A DNA stretch of 58,160 bases, taken from contig NZ_JAIJZW010000007.1 of the NCBI RefSeq assembly GCF_019753765.1, positions 50,061 to 108,220 on the forward strand, given 5' to 3'. This stretch comes from Microbacterium marinilacus (GTDB lineage: Bacteria > Actinomycetota > Actinomycetes > Actinomycetales > Microbacteriaceae). Shown piece after piece: positions 10,185 through 20,243 of this stretch (its first letter is position 1; each line of letters begins with the position of its first letter). The notes under the pieces are model-generated. The model made no database searches and was not told the DNA's origin. It saw nothing but the letters and a program-made list of their open reading frames with translations. The position numbers were made by a program, and so were the translations under genes.

Positions 10185-10373
10185 GATCCTCAGGGGGAAG
10201 TGGGAGACGCGCGCCGCGGCGGCGGCGCGCCCACGGCCCGAGACCGCAGACGTGGGGACGCGAGCCTTTCAGCCTATTCCCGTCGCGGCGCCCGCCGCAA
10301 CGCTCGCCGAGGCCTGCCCCACTGAGTGGCGGAGGATCCGGGCACGGCGAGGACGGCTGCGGCGCCGGCTCCC

Positions 10374-10871
10374 TCAGACGACGCCGGCCTCGCGATCGAG
10401 CAGCGCGCGCTTGACGTCCAGCCCCCAGGCGAACCCGCCGAGCGATCCATCGCCGCGCAGCACACGGTGGCAGGGGACGAACAGGGCCGGCGCGTTGCGC
10501 GCGCAGATCGAGGCGGCGGCACGCACGGCGCTCGGCGCTCCAAGAGCCCGCGCGAACTCCGCGTAGCTGAGCGGGGATCCGGGGGCGATGCGGCGCAGCG
10601 CCGCCCACCCTCCGGCCTGCAGCGCGGTGCCGTGCTGGCGCACGGGCACCGAGTCGATCGCCGCCAGGTCGCCGGCGTAGTAGGCGCGAACCGCGTCGCT
10701 CGCGGCGACGGCGCCCTCGCGCACGTCGACCGGGCGCAGCCGGGGGTGGATGCGGCCGAGCATGGTGTCGGCGTCGGCCGACCAGCCGGAGGCGAGCACC
10801 GCTCCGTCCGTGTCGGCGACGAGGGTGAAGGCCCCGTCCGGGGTGTCGATGGTGTCGAGGATCGCGGTCAT
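10374..10871 (-). CDS. ogt: Methylated-DNA-[protein]-cysteine S-methyltransferase
   Basis: This 165-aa suicide enzyme repairs O6-alkylguanine by moving the alkyl group to its own cysteine. The active-site motif [20 protein letters not shown] contains nucleophile Cys134, and the helix-turn-helix segment YAEFARALG precedes it. The ATG at 10871 lies 1 nt after the stop of the AdaA-AlkA gene, so the two are translationally coupled and should be induced together by alkylating agents. In-frame sequence upstream of this ATG belongs to the other gene's antisense frames and is not part of the protein. Confidence 0.95.
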   Translation of the reverse strand: MTAILDTIDTPDGAFTLVADTDGAVLASGWSADADTMLGRIHPRLRPVDVREGAVAASDAVRAYYAGDLAAIDSVPVRQHGTALQAGGWAALRRIAPGSPLSYAEFARALGAPSAVRAAASICARNAPALFVPCHRVLRGDGSLGGFAWGLDVKRALLDREAGVV

Positions 10872-10872
10872 G

Positions 10873-12384
10873 TCAGTCTCCTGATCGGCGGGGGTCGGTG
10901 GGTCGGGCGGCCGCCACGGGCCCCGCCACGGCGGGCCCGGCGGCGAGTCGCCACAGGTGCATGGACAGGTACGAGCGCCACGGGGCCGCGCGCGCGGCCC
11001 ACTCGGCCAGACCACGCGGGTCGGACGGGATGCCCGCCCGTGCCGCGCCGGCCCGCAGCGCCACGTCGCCCGTGAGCACGACGTCCGGGTCGCCGATGAC
11101 ACGCATGCGCACGTAGTCGGCGGTCCATGGGCCGATGCCGGGCATGGCCAGCAGCGCGGCGCGCTGGTCGGCCGCGTCGTCCCCGGTCGTCAACAGCAGC
11201 TCTCCCGAGGCGAGCGCTGCGGCGGCGCCGGTGATGGCGCGGATGCGGGCAGCGGGCCCCCGCAGCACGTCCCCGCCCTGCTCGGCGATCGCGGCCATCG
11301 TGGGGAACAGCACGCGCTCCTCCCCCGCGAGGACGACGCGCTCACCGAGCGCGTCCGTGAGGCGCGTGAGATGCGTGCGGGCGGCCGACACGGAGATCTG
11401 CTGCCCGACCATGGCGCGGATGAGCAGCTCGTGCGGGTCCGCGGTCCCGGGCAGCCGGATCCCGGGGTTCTCCGCGACGTGCGTCGACAGCTCGGGGTGG
11501 GCGCCGAGCGCCTCGTCGATCGCCAGCGGGTCGGCGTCGAGGTCGAACAGCCGCCGCGCTCGTGTCACGAGCGGCGAGAGGTCGGCGAGGCTCTGCAGGC
11601 TGGCCTCGAGCCGCAACCGCCCCTCGGCGTGGGTCAGTCGGAACCAGGCCGCGCCGCGCGGCAGCCGCAGCGTCCGGGCGAACGAGACCCGGTCACCCGA
11701 CTCGACGCCTGCGAGGGCGCGGACGCCCATCCACGCGAACAGCCCGGCCGGGTCGAACGGCTCGCGATACGGCAGCGCGAGGTCGATGCCCGCGGGCGTG
11801 CGTTCCGCGTCGCCGGCGCGGCGTCGTGCGCGCAGCTCGGTGGGCGTCAGCCCGAACACCTCTCGGACGGTGTCGTTGAACTGTCGCACGCTCGCGAACC
11901 CCGCCGAGAATGCGACGTCCGCCGCCGGCAGGTCGGTTCCGACCAGCAGCAGCCTGGCGGTGTGGGCGCGGTGCGCGCGGGCGAGGGCGAGGGGCCCCGC
12001 ACCGAGCTCGGCGGCCAGCAGCCGCGTGAGGTGCCGTGGCGAGTAGCCCAGCCGCGTGGACAAGCCCGGGACCCCCTCGCGCTCGACGACGCCGTCGGCG
12101 ATCAGCCGCATGGCGCGCGCCGCGACATCGCCCCGGAGGTTCCAGTCCGGCGAACCCGGCGCCGCCTCGGGCAGGCATCTCTTGCACGCGCGGTACCCCG
12201 CCTCGTGCGCGGCCGCGCTCGTGGGGTAGAACGTGACGTTCGCCTGCTTAGGCGTGCGCGCCGGGCACGAGGGCCGGCAGTAGATGCCCGTCGACCTCAC
12301 GGCGGTGACGAACTGCCCGTCGAACCGGGAGTCGCGCGAGGAGATGGCGCGATACCGCTCGTCGAAGGTCATGCTCGGTGACAT
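10873..12384 (-). CDS. alkA: AdaA-AlkA fusion: alkylation sensor and 3-methyladenine glycosylase
   Basis: This 503-aa protein has three parts. An N-terminal Ada zinc-binding domain has all four cysteines (Cys36, Cys40, Cys67, Cys70); the first is the methylphosphotriester acceptor. An AraC-type helix-turn-helix domain follows (about residues 80-180), and then AlkA with the HhH-GPD core ([15 protein letters not shown] and a conserved Asp in LTGDVALR). It should sense methylated phosphates, activate transcription and excise alkylated bases. I start at the ATG at 12384 because a CAGGCT hexamer lies 6 nt upstream; a second ATG at 12372 is possible. Such fusions are known in actinobacteria. Confidence 0.93.
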   Translation of the reverse strand: MSPSMTFDERYRAISSRDSRFDGQFVTAVRSTGIYCRPSCPARTPKQANVTFYPTSAAAHEAGYRACKRCLPEAAPGSPDWNLRGDVAARAMRLIADGVVEREGVPGLSTRLGYSPRHLTRLLAAELGAGPLALARAHRAHTARLLLVGTDLPAADVAFSAGFASVRQFNDTVREVFGLTPTELRARRRAGDAERTPAGIDLALPYREPFDPAGLFAWMGVRALAGVESGDRVSFARTLRLPRGAAWFRLTHAEGRLRLEASLQSLADLSPLVTRARRLFDLDADPLAIDEALGAHPELSTHVAENPGIRLPGTADPHELLIRAMVGQQISVSAARTHLTRLTDALGERVVLAGEERVLFPTMAAIAEQGGDVLRGPAARIRAITGAAAALASGELLLTTGDDAADQRAALLAMPGIGPWTADYVRMRVIGDPDVVLTGDVALRAGAARAGIPSDPRGLAEWAARAAPWRSYLSMHLWRLAAGPAVAGPVAAARPTDPRRSGD

Positions 12385-12390
12385 GCGTCC

Positions 12391-12396
12391 AGCCTG
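12391..12396 (-). promoter_or_regulatory. Leaderless -10 (CAGGCT) of adaA-alkA
   Basis: CAGGCT on the minus strand is separated by 6 nt from the ATG at 12384. No ribosome-binding site is visible, which supports this start over a far longer alternative reading. Confidence 0.5.
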
Positions 12397-12500
12397 ACAC
12401 GTGAGGAGAGCTTGGGCTGGCGGTTTTCGGACACGGCAGTGCCGGGGTGCGGCGCCGGCCCGGAACGCGCCCGTCGCCACGCTCGCCCGCCGCGCCCGGG

Positions 12501-12529
12501 TTGCGGCCGCGCGCGCTCCGTGTGATGCT
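12501..12529 (+). promoter_or_regulatory. Possible promoter of the LacI operon
   Basis: TTGCGG at 12501-12506 and GATGCT at 12524-12529 are spaced by 17 nt, as expected for a primary-sigma promoter. The LacI palindrome would lie just downstream of the start of transcription. Confidence 0.35.
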
Positions 12530-12546
12530 GGTGGCCGTTTCACCGA

Positions 12547-12560
12547 TGGAAACGTTTCCA
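12547..12560. promoter_or_regulatory. LacI-family operator
   Basis: The perfect 14-bp palindrome TGGAAACGTTTCCA with a central CG is typical of LacI/GalR operators. It lies 12 bp upstream of the LacI-type start codon, so autoregulation of the whole operon is likely. Confidence 0.8.
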
Positions 12561-12572
12561 CGAAGGAGTGCC

Positions 12573-13589
12573 ATGGCCACGATCAAGGATGTCGCGGCGC
12601 GCGCCGGCGTCTCGCTCGCCACGGCGTCCCGCGTGCTCTCGGGCAGCTCGCAGACGTCCGAGGACTCCCGGGGACGGGTGCTGTCGGCGGCCGCCGCGCT
12701 CGGCTACGTCGCCCACGGCCCGGCGCGCTCGCTGAGGCGCTCGCGCACGGACGTGCTGGGCCTGCTCGTCTCGGACATCCGCAGCCCGTTCTTCTCGGAG
12801 CTCGCGCACGCCGCCGAGGAGGAGGCGCGGCACCACGGGTACACCGTGCTGCTCGCCAACGCGAACGAGGACACGGATCAGGCGGAGGCCGTGCTCTCCG
12901 CCTTCGCCTCGCAGCGCATCGACGGACTCCTGCTCTCGCCGCAGGGCCCGGTCAGCCCTCGGCTCAGCGCGCTCGTCTCGTCCGGCCTCCCGATCGTGCT
13001 GCTCAACCGCACGGTCGAGGGCCTGTCCGCGCCGATGTACGGCACGGACAACGCGGGCGGCGTCCGCCATGTCCTCGAGTGGCTGCAGCGTCGCGGGCAC
13101 CGGGACGTCGCCTACGTCGGCGGCCCCGAGACCATGTCCACGGGCGCCGAGCGTCGGACCGCCTACCTCGACGGGCGCGCGGCGCACGGCATCACCACCG
13201 ACGACGCGTTCGTCGACGCCGGAGACTTCCTCGCCGAGGGCGCGGCCGAGGCGATGCTGCGCATCCTCGACCGCGGCGTGCGCCCCACGGCGGTGTTCGG
13301 AGCGAACGGACGCACCACCCTCGGCGCGATCCGCGCCCTGCGCGAGCGGCTCGGGGCGGAGGCCGCCCGCCGCATCGAGATCGTCTCCTTCGACGACCTC
13401 GAGTGGTTCGAGTTCGTCTCGCCGCCCATCAGCGCGGTGCGCAACGACGCGGCCGCCATCGGCACGGCCGGCGTGCGGGGCCTGCTCGACCTCATCGGCG
13501 GGCGCGAGGCGTCCTCCGAGCGCGTGGCGACCTCGTTCGTCGACCGCGCCGGCGAAGCGCCGGCGCGGATCGGAGCGTCGGCACGATGA
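12573..13589 (+). CDS. LacI-family transcriptional regulator
   Basis: This 338-aa repressor begins [22 protein letters not shown], the classic LacI helix-turn-helix, and continues with a periplasmic-binding-protein-like effector domain. The start at 12573 has an AAGGAG box 4 nt upstream. Its stop overlaps the start of the kinase gene (ATGA), so it is the first cistron of a regulator-kinase-isomerase-transporter operon. The operator just upstream suggests negative autoregulation. The inducer is probably the sugar handled by the operon, a pentose, tetrose or sugar alcohol; the sequence does not say which. Confidence 0.94.
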   Translation: MATIKDVAARAGVSLATASRVLSGSSQTSEDSRGRVLSAAAALGYVAHGPARSLRRSRTDVLGLLVSDIRSPFFSELAHAAEEEARHHGYTVLLANANEDTDQAEAVLSAFASQRIDGLLLSPQGPVSPRLSALVSSGLPIVLLNRTVEGLSAPMYGTDNAGGVRHVLEWLQRRGHRDVAYVGGPETMSTGAERRTAYLDGRAAHGITTDDAFVDAGDFLAEGAAEAMLRILDRGVRPTAVFGANGRTTLGAIRALRERLGAEAARRIEIVSFDDLEWFEFVSPPISAVRNDAAAIGTAGVRGLLDLIGGREASSERVATSFVDRAGEAPARIGASAR

Positions 13590-14551
13590 GCGCCCAGGTC
13601 CTCGTGGTCGGCAGCATCAACGCCGACGACGCCGTGCGCCTCGCCCGCTTCCCCGGGCCCGGCGAGACGGTGAGCGCTCGCACGCTGACGACCGCGCTGG
13701 GCGGGAAGGGCGCGAACCAGGCCGTCGCCGCGGCCCGGGCCGGCGCGGACGTCCGGCTGGTGGGCGCCGTCGGGGCAGACGACGGCGCTCCCCTGATCGC
13801 GGCCCTCGACGCCGACGGCATCGACACGGCGGCGGTCGCACGGCTCGACGGCGTCCCGTCCGGCCGCGCCATCGTCCTCATCGACGACGACGCCGAGAAC
13901 TCGATCGTGGTGGTGCCCGGGGCCAACGCGGGCATCCCGCAGGAGACGGTGCGCACCGCCTGCGCCGCGCTGCGACCCGGGGACGCCCTGCTGCTGCAGC
14001 ACGAGGTGCCGATCGCCGTCTCGCGCCTCGCCGCCGAGCTGGCGTCGAACGCGGGAGCGACCGTGGTCTGGAACGCCGCGCCGGCGCCGACGAGCGTGGA
14101 CGAGCTCGTCGGCCACGTCGATCTGCTGCTGGTGAACGAGCACGAGCTCGCAGCGATCGCCGACCTGCTCGGGGTCGCCGCCGAGGGCACGACGGAGCGC
14201 ATCGCCGGCGTCGTCGACGCGACCGGAGCCGGCGTCGTGTGCACGCTCGGCGCGGACGGGGCGGCCTACCGCATCGGCGACGAGCACGGGGTCGCGCCGG
14301 CGCGATCCGTCGAGGCCGTCGACACCACAGCCGCCGGAGACACCTTCGCGGGCTATCTGGCCGCGCTGACCGGGCTCCCCCTCGCCGACCGCATGCGGCG
14401 AGCACTGGATGCCGCGTCCCTCGCCGTCACGAGGCCCGGGGCGGCGCCCTCGATCCCCGCGCGCGGAGAGGTCGAGGGCCTCGCCGCGCGTCCGCTCGAC
14501 ACAGACCCCCTCGACACAGAGGCCCCCGACACAGAGAGAGAACACCCATGA
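13586..14551 (+). CDS. PfkB-family sugar kinase (ribokinase-like)
   Basis: This 321-aa kinase carries the PfkB/ribokinase signatures: an N-terminal GSINADDAVRLARFPGPGET, the GGKGANQAVAAARAG substrate motif and the C-terminal DTTAAGDTFAGYLAA motif with the catalytic Asp. It phosphorylates a sugar, plausibly ribose, with ATP in the cytoplasm. It overlaps both neighbours by 4 nt. The last 20 or so residues form an odd PLDT repeat coded by a short tandem DNA repeat, outside the conserved fold. Confidence 0.92.
   Translation: MSAQVLVVGSINADDAVRLARFPGPGETVSARTLTTALGGKGANQAVAAARAGADVRLVGAVGADDGAPLIAALDADGIDTAAVARLDGVPSGRAIVLIDDDAENSIVVVPGANAGIPQETVRTACAALRPGDALLLQHEVPIAVSRLAAELASNAGATVVWNAAPAPTSVDELVGHVDLLLVNEHELAAIADLLGVAAEGTTERIAGVVDATGAGVVCTLGADGAAYRIGDEHGVAPARSVEAVDTTAAGDTFAGYLAALTGLPLADRMRRALDAASLAVTRPGAAPSIPARGEVEGLAARPLDTDPLDTEAPDTEREHP
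14495..14535 (+). repeat. Short tandem repeat at the kinase 3' end
   Basis: About three imperfect copies of a 15-17 bp unit containing CTCGACACAGA lie in frame at the 3' end of the kinase gene. They encode PLDT-like repeats and run into the ribosome-binding region of the isomerase gene. Slippage here could vary the tail length. Confidence 0.6.
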
Positions 14552-14997
14552 GAGTCGCCCTCGGCGCCGACCACGCCGGCCACCCGCTGAAGGACGTCGT
14601 CCGCCGGGCGATCGAGTCCCTGGGCCACGAGGTCCTGGACCGCGGGACCCACGACACGCAGCCCGTCGACTTCCCCGACATCACGCAGGCCACCTGCGAG
14701 CCCGTCCTGAGCGGCGACGCGGACCGGGCGATCCTCGTCTGCGGCACCGGTCAGGGCGCCGTCATGGCGGCGAACAAGCTGCCCGGCATCCGCTGCGGCC
14801 TGGCCCACGAGCCCTACTCGGCGCACCAGGCCGTCGAGCACGACGACGCGAACGTCGTCGCGATGGGTGCCTGGCTGGTGCCGCACGCGCTGATCCCCGA
14901 CATCGTCCGCGAGTTCCTGGACGCCCGTTTCGACGACGACGAGGACACCCGGCGCCGGGTCGGCAAGCTCAACGCCCTGGACGCGCTCACCGCGTAG
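14548..14997 (+). CDS. RpiB/LacAB-family sugar-phosphate isomerase
   Basis: This 149-aa protein has the RpiB features: GADHAGHPLK at the N-terminus, the catalytic Cys in LVCGTGQGAVMAANK and the AHEPYSAHQAVEHDDANVVAMGA segment. RpiB converts ribose-5-phosphate and ribulose-5-phosphate; related enzymes act on allose- or erythrulose-phosphates. The ATG overlaps the kinase stop, so kinase and isomerase should be made in fixed ratio and act in sequence. The exact substrate is uncertain. Confidence 0.92.
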   Translation: MRVALGADHAGHPLKDVVRRAIESLGHEVLDRGTHDTQPVDFPDITQATCEPVLSGDADRAILVCGTGQGAVMAANKLPGIRCGLAHEPYSAHQAVEHDDANVVAMGAWLVPHALIPDIVREFLDARFDDDEDTRRRVGKLNALDALTA

Positions 14998-15081
14998 TCC
15001 CTCCCTCCCCTCACCGCGGTCGGCCGCGCCCGGTCGCGCCGCCCTCGCGTGAGCCCTCACCCCGATCGAAGGAGATCCACC

Positions 15082-16413
15082 GTGTCATCCATCGCCCCCG
15101 CGCCGCGCCGAAGCGTGCTCGGCTCGAAGGACCGCCTAAAGACCGCACTGGCCGCCGGCGTCGGCACCAGCGTCGAGAACTACGACTTCGTCGCCTACGG
15201 CACCGCCGCCGCGCTCTACTTCGGTGCGGTCTTCTTCCCGAGCGACGACCGCCTGACCGGCACCCTCCTCGCCTTCGGCACCCTCGCCGTCGGTTTCGTC
15301 ATGCGCCCGGTGGGAGGCGCCGTCGGCGGATACCTCGGCGATCGGTTCGGCCGCAAGCCGGTGCTCGTCGGGGCGATGATCGTCATGGGCGCGGCGACCT
15401 TCGCGATCGGCCTCATGCCCACGTACGCCCAGATCGGCGTCGCCGCGCCGATCCTCCTCACCCTCATCCGCATGGTGCAGGGGCTCGCCTTCGGCGCGGA
15501 ATGGGGCGGGGCCATCACGATGGCGTACGAGCACGCCCCGTGGCACCGTCGCGGGATGTTCGCCGCGATCCCGCAGGCGGGCAACCCGCTCGGCATCGCA
15601 CTGGCCAGCGCGATGTTCGCCTGGAGCGCCACGCTGGAGGGCGACTGGCAGTGGCGCACTCCCTTCCTCTTCAGCTCCGTGCTCGTCATCGTCGCGCTCA
15701 TCGTGCGGTCGCGGCTCAGCGAGTCTCCCGAGTTCCGCGAGGCCCAGGCGAAGGGGACGGTCGAGAAGAACCCCTTCGTCGCCACCCTCCGGGACGACTG
15801 GCGGGGCATCCTGCGGGTGATCGCGCTGCGCATCGTCGAGTCGTTCGCCTACTACTCGACCGCCACCTACCTGCTCAACTACGTCACCGAGCTGGATCCC
15901 GACCTCCGGCCCGTGGCGCTCGGCGCCATCACGGGAGCGAGCATCGTGGCGATCGGGATGACCTTCTTCGCGGGCGCCATCACCGACCGCATCGGCCGGC
16001 GACCGCTCTACATCGGCGCGTGCATCGCCGCCCTGGCCTTCGCCTTCCCGATGTACCTCCTGACGAACACGATGGAGCCCGCGCTCGTGATCGCGGTGTT
16101 CATCATCGGCATCGGCGTCATCCACGCGACCCTCACGGGCACCCAGGGCTCGCTGCTCACCGAGCAGTTCCGGACGCAGACGCGCACCTCCGGCGCGTCG
16201 CTCGGGTACCAGCTGGCGGCGTCCCTCGGCGGCTTCGCTCCGCTGCTCGCCGCCGCGATCGTCGGCGCGATGGGCTGGCCGGGCGCCGCGCTGCTCTACA
16301 TGCTCGCCGCCGGCATCGGCCTGGCGGGCATCCTTCTCACGAAGGAGACCTGGACCCGCGCGGAGCGCGAGCGCGTGGCGGCGCTGGTGGCGGCGGAACG
16401 CGCCGCCTCCTGA
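15082..16413 (+). CDS. MFS metabolite:H+ symporter
   Basis: This 443-aa membrane protein has 12 predicted helices and the metabolite:H+ symporter (MHS) subfamily motifs [13 protein letters not shown] and [15 protein letters not shown]. It would import a small organic solute, presumably the substrate of the kinase and isomerase. The GTG at 15082 has a perfect AAGGAG box 7 nt upstream and is preferred over a GTG 33 nt earlier. It is the last gene of the LacI operon and its 3' end overlaps the annotated 3' end of purH by 77 nt on the opposite strand. Confidence 0.92.
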   Translation: MSSIAPAPRRSVLGSKDRLKTALAAGVGTSVENYDFVAYGTAAALYFGAVFFPSDDRLTGTLLAFGTLAVGFVMRPVGGAVGGYLGDRFGRKPVLVGAMIVMGAATFAIGLMPTYAQIGVAAPILLTLIRMVQGLAFGAEWGGAITMAYEHAPWHRRGMFAAIPQAGNPLGIALASAMFAWSATLEGDWQWRTPFLFSSVLVIVALIVRSRLSESPEFREAQAKGTVEKNPFVATLRDDWRGILRVIALRIVESFAYYSTATYLLNYVTELDPDLRPVALGAITGASIVAIGMTFFAGAITDRIGRRPLYIGACIAALAFAFPMYLLTNTMEPALVIAVFIIGIGVIHATLTGTQGSLLTEQFRTQTRTSGASLGYQLAASLGGFAPLLAAAIVGAMGWPGAALLYMLAAGIGLAGILLTKETWTRAERERVAALVAAERAAS

Positions 16414-18085
16414 CGACCTGACGAGAGGGCCGGGATGCAGCGCATCCCGGCCCGCGCGGCCTCCCCGGGGGCCGGGCGGGGGAGTACTGGCGCGCGGCCG
16501 TGAAGTACATGGTCACGCCGCGCTCACGGGCGAGGGCGATCGTCTCCTCGTCGCGCACCGATCCGCCGGGCTGGATGATCACCTTGATGCCGGCGTTCAT
16601 CAACACCTCGGGGCCGTCCGAGAACGGGAAGAACGCGTCGGACGCCGCGACGGATCCCGCCGCGCGGTCCCCCGCACGCTCCACGGCCAGACGGCACGAG
16701 TCGACGCGGTTGACCTGGCCCATCCCGACGCCGACCGTCGCACCGCCGCGGGCGAGCACGATCGCGTTGGACTTGACCGCGCGGCACGACTTCCACGCGA
16801 ACACGAGCTCCTGCACCGAGATGTCCTCCGGCTGCTCGCCGGCGACAAGCTGCCAGCCCTCGGCGACCGACTCGTAGTCGTCCTCCGGGAAGCGGTCGGC
16901 GTCCTGCAGCAGCAGACCGCCCGAGACCAGGCGGACGTCCATCCGCTCCTGCTGCCAGTCGGTGGGCAGCTTCAGCAGGCGCAGGTTCTTCTTCTCGGCG
17001 AACACCTCGAGCGCGGCGGGCTCGAAGTCGGGCGCCACGATCACCTCGGTGAAGATGTCGCGCAGGTTCTCGGCCATCTTCAGCGTCACCGGCCTGTTCG
17101 CGGCGATCACGCCGCCGAAGGCGGACACCGGGTCGCACTCGTGGGCGCGCAGATGGGCGCTGGCGATCGGGTCGAGCGCGTTGGCGGCCGCGACCGCGAT
17201 GCCGCACGGATTGGCGTGCTTGATGATCGCGACGGCCGGCAGCACCATGTCGTAGGCGGCGCGCAGCGCGGCGTCCGCGTCGACGTAGTTGTTGTACGAC
17301 ATCTCCTTGCCCTGCAGCTGGGTCGCCTGGGCGATGCCGTGACCGCCGACGCGGGAGTAGATCGCCGCGCGCTGGTGGGAGTTCTCGCCGTAGCGCAGGT
17401 TCGCCAGCTTCTCGGCCTGGATCGTGAGGTGGTCGGGCAGGTCGACCTCGCCGGCGATGGTCTCCTCCGCGAACCACTGCGCGACCGCGGTGTCGTACGC
17501 GGACGTGTGCGCGAACGCGCGGGCGGCCAGCTCGCGGCGCTGCACGAGCGACGTGCCGCCGTCGGCGACCGCCTGGATGATCGAGGGGTACGACTCGGGC
17601 GAGACGACGATGGCGACGTTCGCGAAGTTCTTCGCGGATGCGCGGACCATCGCGGGGCCGCCGATGTCGATCTGCTCGACCACGTCGTCGCCCTCGGCGC
17701 CGGAGCGCACGGTCTCGACGAACGGGTACAGGTTCACGACCACGAGCTCGAACGGAGCGATGTCGAACTCGCCCAGCTGCGTCTCGTGGTGCTCGAGGCG
17801 CAGGTCGGCCAGCAGCCCGCCGTGCACGTTCGGGTGCAGCGTCTTGACGCGGCCGTCGAGCATCTCGGGGAAGCCGGTGACCGTGGCGACGTCGGTCACC
17901 TCGTGGCCGGCGTCGCGGATCGTCGCGGCGGTCGACCCGGTCGAGACGATCTCGACGCCGGCGCCCACGAGCGCCTCCGCGAGGGAGAGGAGGCCGCTCT
18001 TGTCGCTGACGGACACCAGGGCGCGACGGATCGGCACCACATCGCGGTCGCGGTACAGCGAGGGGTCGTGGCGGGGGCCGGCCAT
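16337..18085 (-). CDS. purH: Bifunctional AICAR transformylase/IMP cyclohydrolase
   Basis: This enzyme performs the last two steps of IMP synthesis. The N-terminal MGS-like cyclohydrolase domain begins [18 protein letters not shown], and the transformylase domain includes [18 protein letters not shown] and the C-terminal [12 protein letters not shown] and GVTMYFT. The ATG has an AAGGAG box. The frame is 582 aa, about 46 residues longer than expected: after [10 protein letters not shown] it continues with an Arg/Pro-rich tail that crosses a terminator hairpin and the 3' end of the convergent MFS gene. I see no stop codon in any frame near the expected end, so a lost stop or a sequence error is likely. 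The catalytic parts appear intact. Confidence 0.93.
   Translation of the reverse strand: MAGPRHDPSLYRDRDVVPIRRALVSVSDKSGLLSLAEALVGAGVEIVSTGSTAATIRDAGHEVTDVATVTGFPEMLDGRVKTLHPNVHGGLLADLRLEHHETQLGEFDIAPFELVVVNLYPFVETVRSGAEGDDVVEQIDIGGPAMVRASAKNFANVAIVVSPESYPSIIQAVADGGTSLVQRRELAARAFAHTSAYDTAVAQWFAEETIAGEVDLPDHLTIQAEKLANLRYGENSHQRAAIYSRVGGHGIAQATQLQGKEMSYNNYVDADAALRAAYDMVLPAVAIIKHANPCGIAVAAANALDPIASAHLRAHECDPVSAFGGVIAANRPVTLKMAENLRDIFTEVIVAPDFEPAALEVFAEKKNLRLLKLPTDWQQERMDVRLVSGGLLLQDADRFPEDDYESVAEGWQLVAGEQPEDISVQELVFAWKSCRAVKSNAIVLARGGATVGVGMGQVNRVDSCRLAVERAGDRAAGSVAASDAFFPFSDGPEVLMNAGIKVIIQPGGSVRDEETIALARERGVTMYFTAARQYSPARPPGRPRGPGCAASRPSRQVVRRRRVPPPPAPPRARAPRGSRSPS
16427..16453. terminator. Hairpin terminator inside the extended purH frame
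   Basis: A perfect 12-bp stem (16427-16438 with 16442-16453) with a 3-nt loop lies just after the MFS stop. It is placed as a shared terminator for convergent genes, yet the open purH frame runs through it, which argues that purH should end before it. Confidence 0.75.
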
Positions 18086-18133
18086 GGGGTGCTCCTTCGG
18101 TGAGGCGATCGATCCGTCTTCGGATCGGTGGGG

Positions 18134-18727
18134 TCAGGGATGTGCGCCGCCCGCGAGCGGGAGCTCGTCGGCGGCGATACGGCGGACGACGTCGATCAGC
18201 AGGCGCCGCTCGACGGGTTTGATGCGCTCGTGGAGGGTGTCCTCGGTGTCTCCGGGCAGCACAGGGACGCGCTCCTGCGCCAGGATGGGACCGGTGTCGA
18301 CGCCGTCGTCGACGACGATGACGCTCGCGCCGGTCTGCGCCGCCCCGGCGGCGAGCGCGTCGCGCACGCCGTGGGCGCCGGGGAACTCCGGCAGGTAGGC
18401 CGGGTGGGTGTTGACGATGCGCGGCGCCCAGCGCGCGACGAGGGCGGGCGGCAGCAGACGCATCAGGCCGCTCAGCACGATGAGGTCGGGCTGGACGGCG
18501 TCGAGCCGCCGCCCGAGCTCCTCCCCCCAGGCCTCGCGCGTGGGGTGGTCGCGATAGCCCACGACGAACGACGGCACGCCGAACGCCTCGGCATGGGCGA
18601 GCCCGGACGCGTCGCGGTCGGCGCCGACCGCGACGATGCGCGCGGGGTAGGCGGGGTCGTCCGCCGCCTCGAGGAGGGCACGGAGATTCGAGCCCGTGCC
18701 CGAGATGAGGACGGCGACCGACAGCAC
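18134..18727 (-). CDS. purN: Phosphoribosylglycinamide formyltransferase
   Basis: This 197-aa enzyme transfers a formyl group from 10-formyl-THF to GAR in purine synthesis. Motifs include [11 protein letters not shown] at the N-terminus, the catalytic Asn and His in [11 protein letters not shown] and the Asp in [10 protein letters not shown]. The GTG start lies 5 nt after the DUF6350 stop, and a TAGACT hexamer sits 6 nt upstream, so a leaderless transcript from inside the preceding gene is possible. It is followed by purH after 48 nt. Confidence 0.96.
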   Translation of the reverse strand: MLSVAVLISGTGSNLRALLEAADDPAYPARIVAVGADRDASGLAHAEAFGVPSFVVGYRDHPTREAWGEELGRRLDAVQPDLIVLSGLMRLLPPALVARWAPRIVNTHPAYLPEFPGAHGVRDALAAGAAQTGASVIVVDDGVDTGPILAQERVPVLPGDTEDTLHERIKPVERRLLIDVVRRIAADELPLAGGAHP

Positions 18728-18731
18728 CTGG

Positions 18732-20135
18732 TCAGTCTAGCGAGACGCCCGTCTCGCGCTGTGCCGAGCCTCCCGGCCGCCGGGCCCCGCCCCGCGGAGC
18801 ACGGGTGTCATCGCCCCGCGGAGCGGGGGTGTCCGCCTCCGCCTCCGCGTCGTCGCCGCCCTCGTCGTCCTCGTCGTCGCCCTCGCCGCGTCCCGGGGCG
18901 AAGCGGTCGAGCCGCATCTCGTACCCGCGCGGCGCGAGCAGCAGGATCCCGGCACCGACGAGCACCTCGATCCCGACCGCCAGCGCGAGCGAGCCGGGCT
19001 CGGGGCCGGTGACGGCGAGGCGCTCGGGCCCGATGGACCCGGAGGTCAGCAGGGCGATCAGCGCGGCGCCGGCGCCGGCCAGCACCGCGATGCCCACCGC
19101 GAGCAGGGCCCGCGGCACGGGCGGCTCGCTCGCCGCGCCGCTGGCCTGCATCTCCGCGCGGTACGCGGTGCGCACGCCCCAGCCGGCGATCGCGCCCGCC
19201 ACGACCGGCGCGAGCACCGCGAGCAGCAGCAGCGGCGACCCGTGCTCGGGGATCAGCCCCAGGGCGGGCACGCCGGGCAGCACGCCCAGCTGCGTGCCGA
19301 CGGGGGTGACGCCGGTGCCGGCGCCGATCGCGAAGCCCGGGCCGGCGATCCACGCCACGGCCCAGCCGATGAGGGTCGGCAGGTACGCGAGCTGGCCGAT
19401 CGTCAGGAGGATCGCGCCGAGCAGATCGACCTGGGTCGCCTCGTACAGCGCGATCACGCTGCCGCCCCGCAGCGGCACGATCGCCGCGATGGTCAGCGCC
19501 GCGAAGCCGACGATCCCGACGACGGCCATCGTGGCGCCGCGCATCATCAGCGCCGGCAGCACGCGCCAGACCCGGGGCAGCCGGTCGACGGCGTCGTGGA
19601 CGCGGTCGACAGGGCCCTCGTCGCCCTCGATCCATGCACCGGTCACCGCGCCGATCAGCATCGGCACCGTGTAGACGAGCGTCGGCATCAGGATGGCGAG
19701 CCAGGGGTCCGCGACGGCGACCGGGTTCCCCGCGGTCAGCTGCACCACGCTCGCGGCGACGACCGTGGTGACGGCGCCGGTGGCGACCCCGGTGAGCCAG
19801 CGCCCCGAGCCGACGGCGCGGCGGCCGGAGCGCCCGGCGAACAGCGCCACGAGCACCGTGAAGGCGAGCGGGGCCAGCGAGAGCGCGAACGATCCGCCCT
19901 GCTCCGGAAGGCCCGCCTCGACCAACAGGTCGGGATCGAGCGTGAGCGCGAGGGGCACGAGGTTGCCGAGCTGCCAGATACGGGCCGTCGCGGGCCACAG
20001 CGCGCTCCAGTCGGCGACCCCGCCGAACGTGAACACCCACAGCAGCAGCAGTGGCACGAGCACCGCGGCGAGCCCCACGATCGCCGCCACTGCGGCGTCC
20101 AGGGCGGCGAGGAGGGCGACGAGCAGGCGATGCAT
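18732..20135 (-). CDS. DUF6350 (PerM-like) polytopic membrane protein
   Basis: This 467-aa protein has around ten hydrophobic segments, beginning with a strong one at about residues 10-35, and a hydrophilic acidic C-terminal tail ([18 protein letters not shown]). Its position between sucD and purN matches the mycobacterial order sucC-sucD-...-perM-purN-purH, where PerM is linked to cell division and stability of division proteins. I assign it to DUF6350/PerM mainly from position and topology. Its molecular activity is unknown. Confidence 0.8.
   Translation of the reverse strand: MHRLLVALLAALDAAVAAIVGLAAVLVPLLLLWVFTFGGVADWSALWPATARIWQLGNLVPLALTLDPDLLVEAGLPEQGGSFALSLAPLAFTVLVALFAGRSGRRAVGSGRWLTGVATGAVTTVVAASVVQLTAGNPVAVADPWLAILMPTLVYTVPMLIGAVTGAWIEGDEGPVDRVHDAVDRLPRVWRVLPALMMRGATMAVVGIVGFAALTIAAIVPLRGGSVIALYEATQVDLLGAILLTIGQLAYLPTLIGWAVAWIAGPGFAIGAGTGVTPVGTQLGVLPGVPALGLIPEHGSPLLLLAVLAPVVAGAIAGWGVRTAYRAEMQASGAASEPPVPRALLAVGIAVLAGAGAALIALLTSGSIGPERLAVTGPEPGSLALAVGIEVLVGAGILLLAPRGYEMRLDRFAPGRGEGDDEDDEGGDDAEAEADTPAPRGDDTRAPRGGARRPGGSAQRETGVSLD
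18734..18739 (-). promoter_or_regulatory. Possible leaderless -10 (TAGACT) of purN
   Basis: TAGACT lies 6 nt before the purN GTG and overlaps the end of the DUF6350 gene. It would give purNH a private start point within the larger block. Confidence 0.4.
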
Positions 20136-20243
20136 GACGCATCGACTCTACGTGTCGGCGGGCGCCGTGCCCGGGCGGCGCTCCGCCGCGGGTCGCGTCC
20201 GCCCTCCAGGCGACCGGCCGGCCGCGCGCCGGGCGGGGGGCGC

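Noticed and set aside
6328..10325. Two long plus-strand frames opposite the ABC exporter genes
   Set aside because: Composition is antisense-like (Arg, Glu, Ala, His, Asp) and the minus-strand genes have clear ABC motifs.
12385..12561. Longer start for the AdaA-AlkA protein
   Set aside because: The extension reads through the LacI operator region, is Arg/Ala-rich without Ada similarity, and the leaderless hexamer supports 12384.
14990..15081. Possible attenuator before the MFS gene
   Set aside because: The region is C-rich with no convincing paired structure beyond chance; only the ribosome-binding site is supported.
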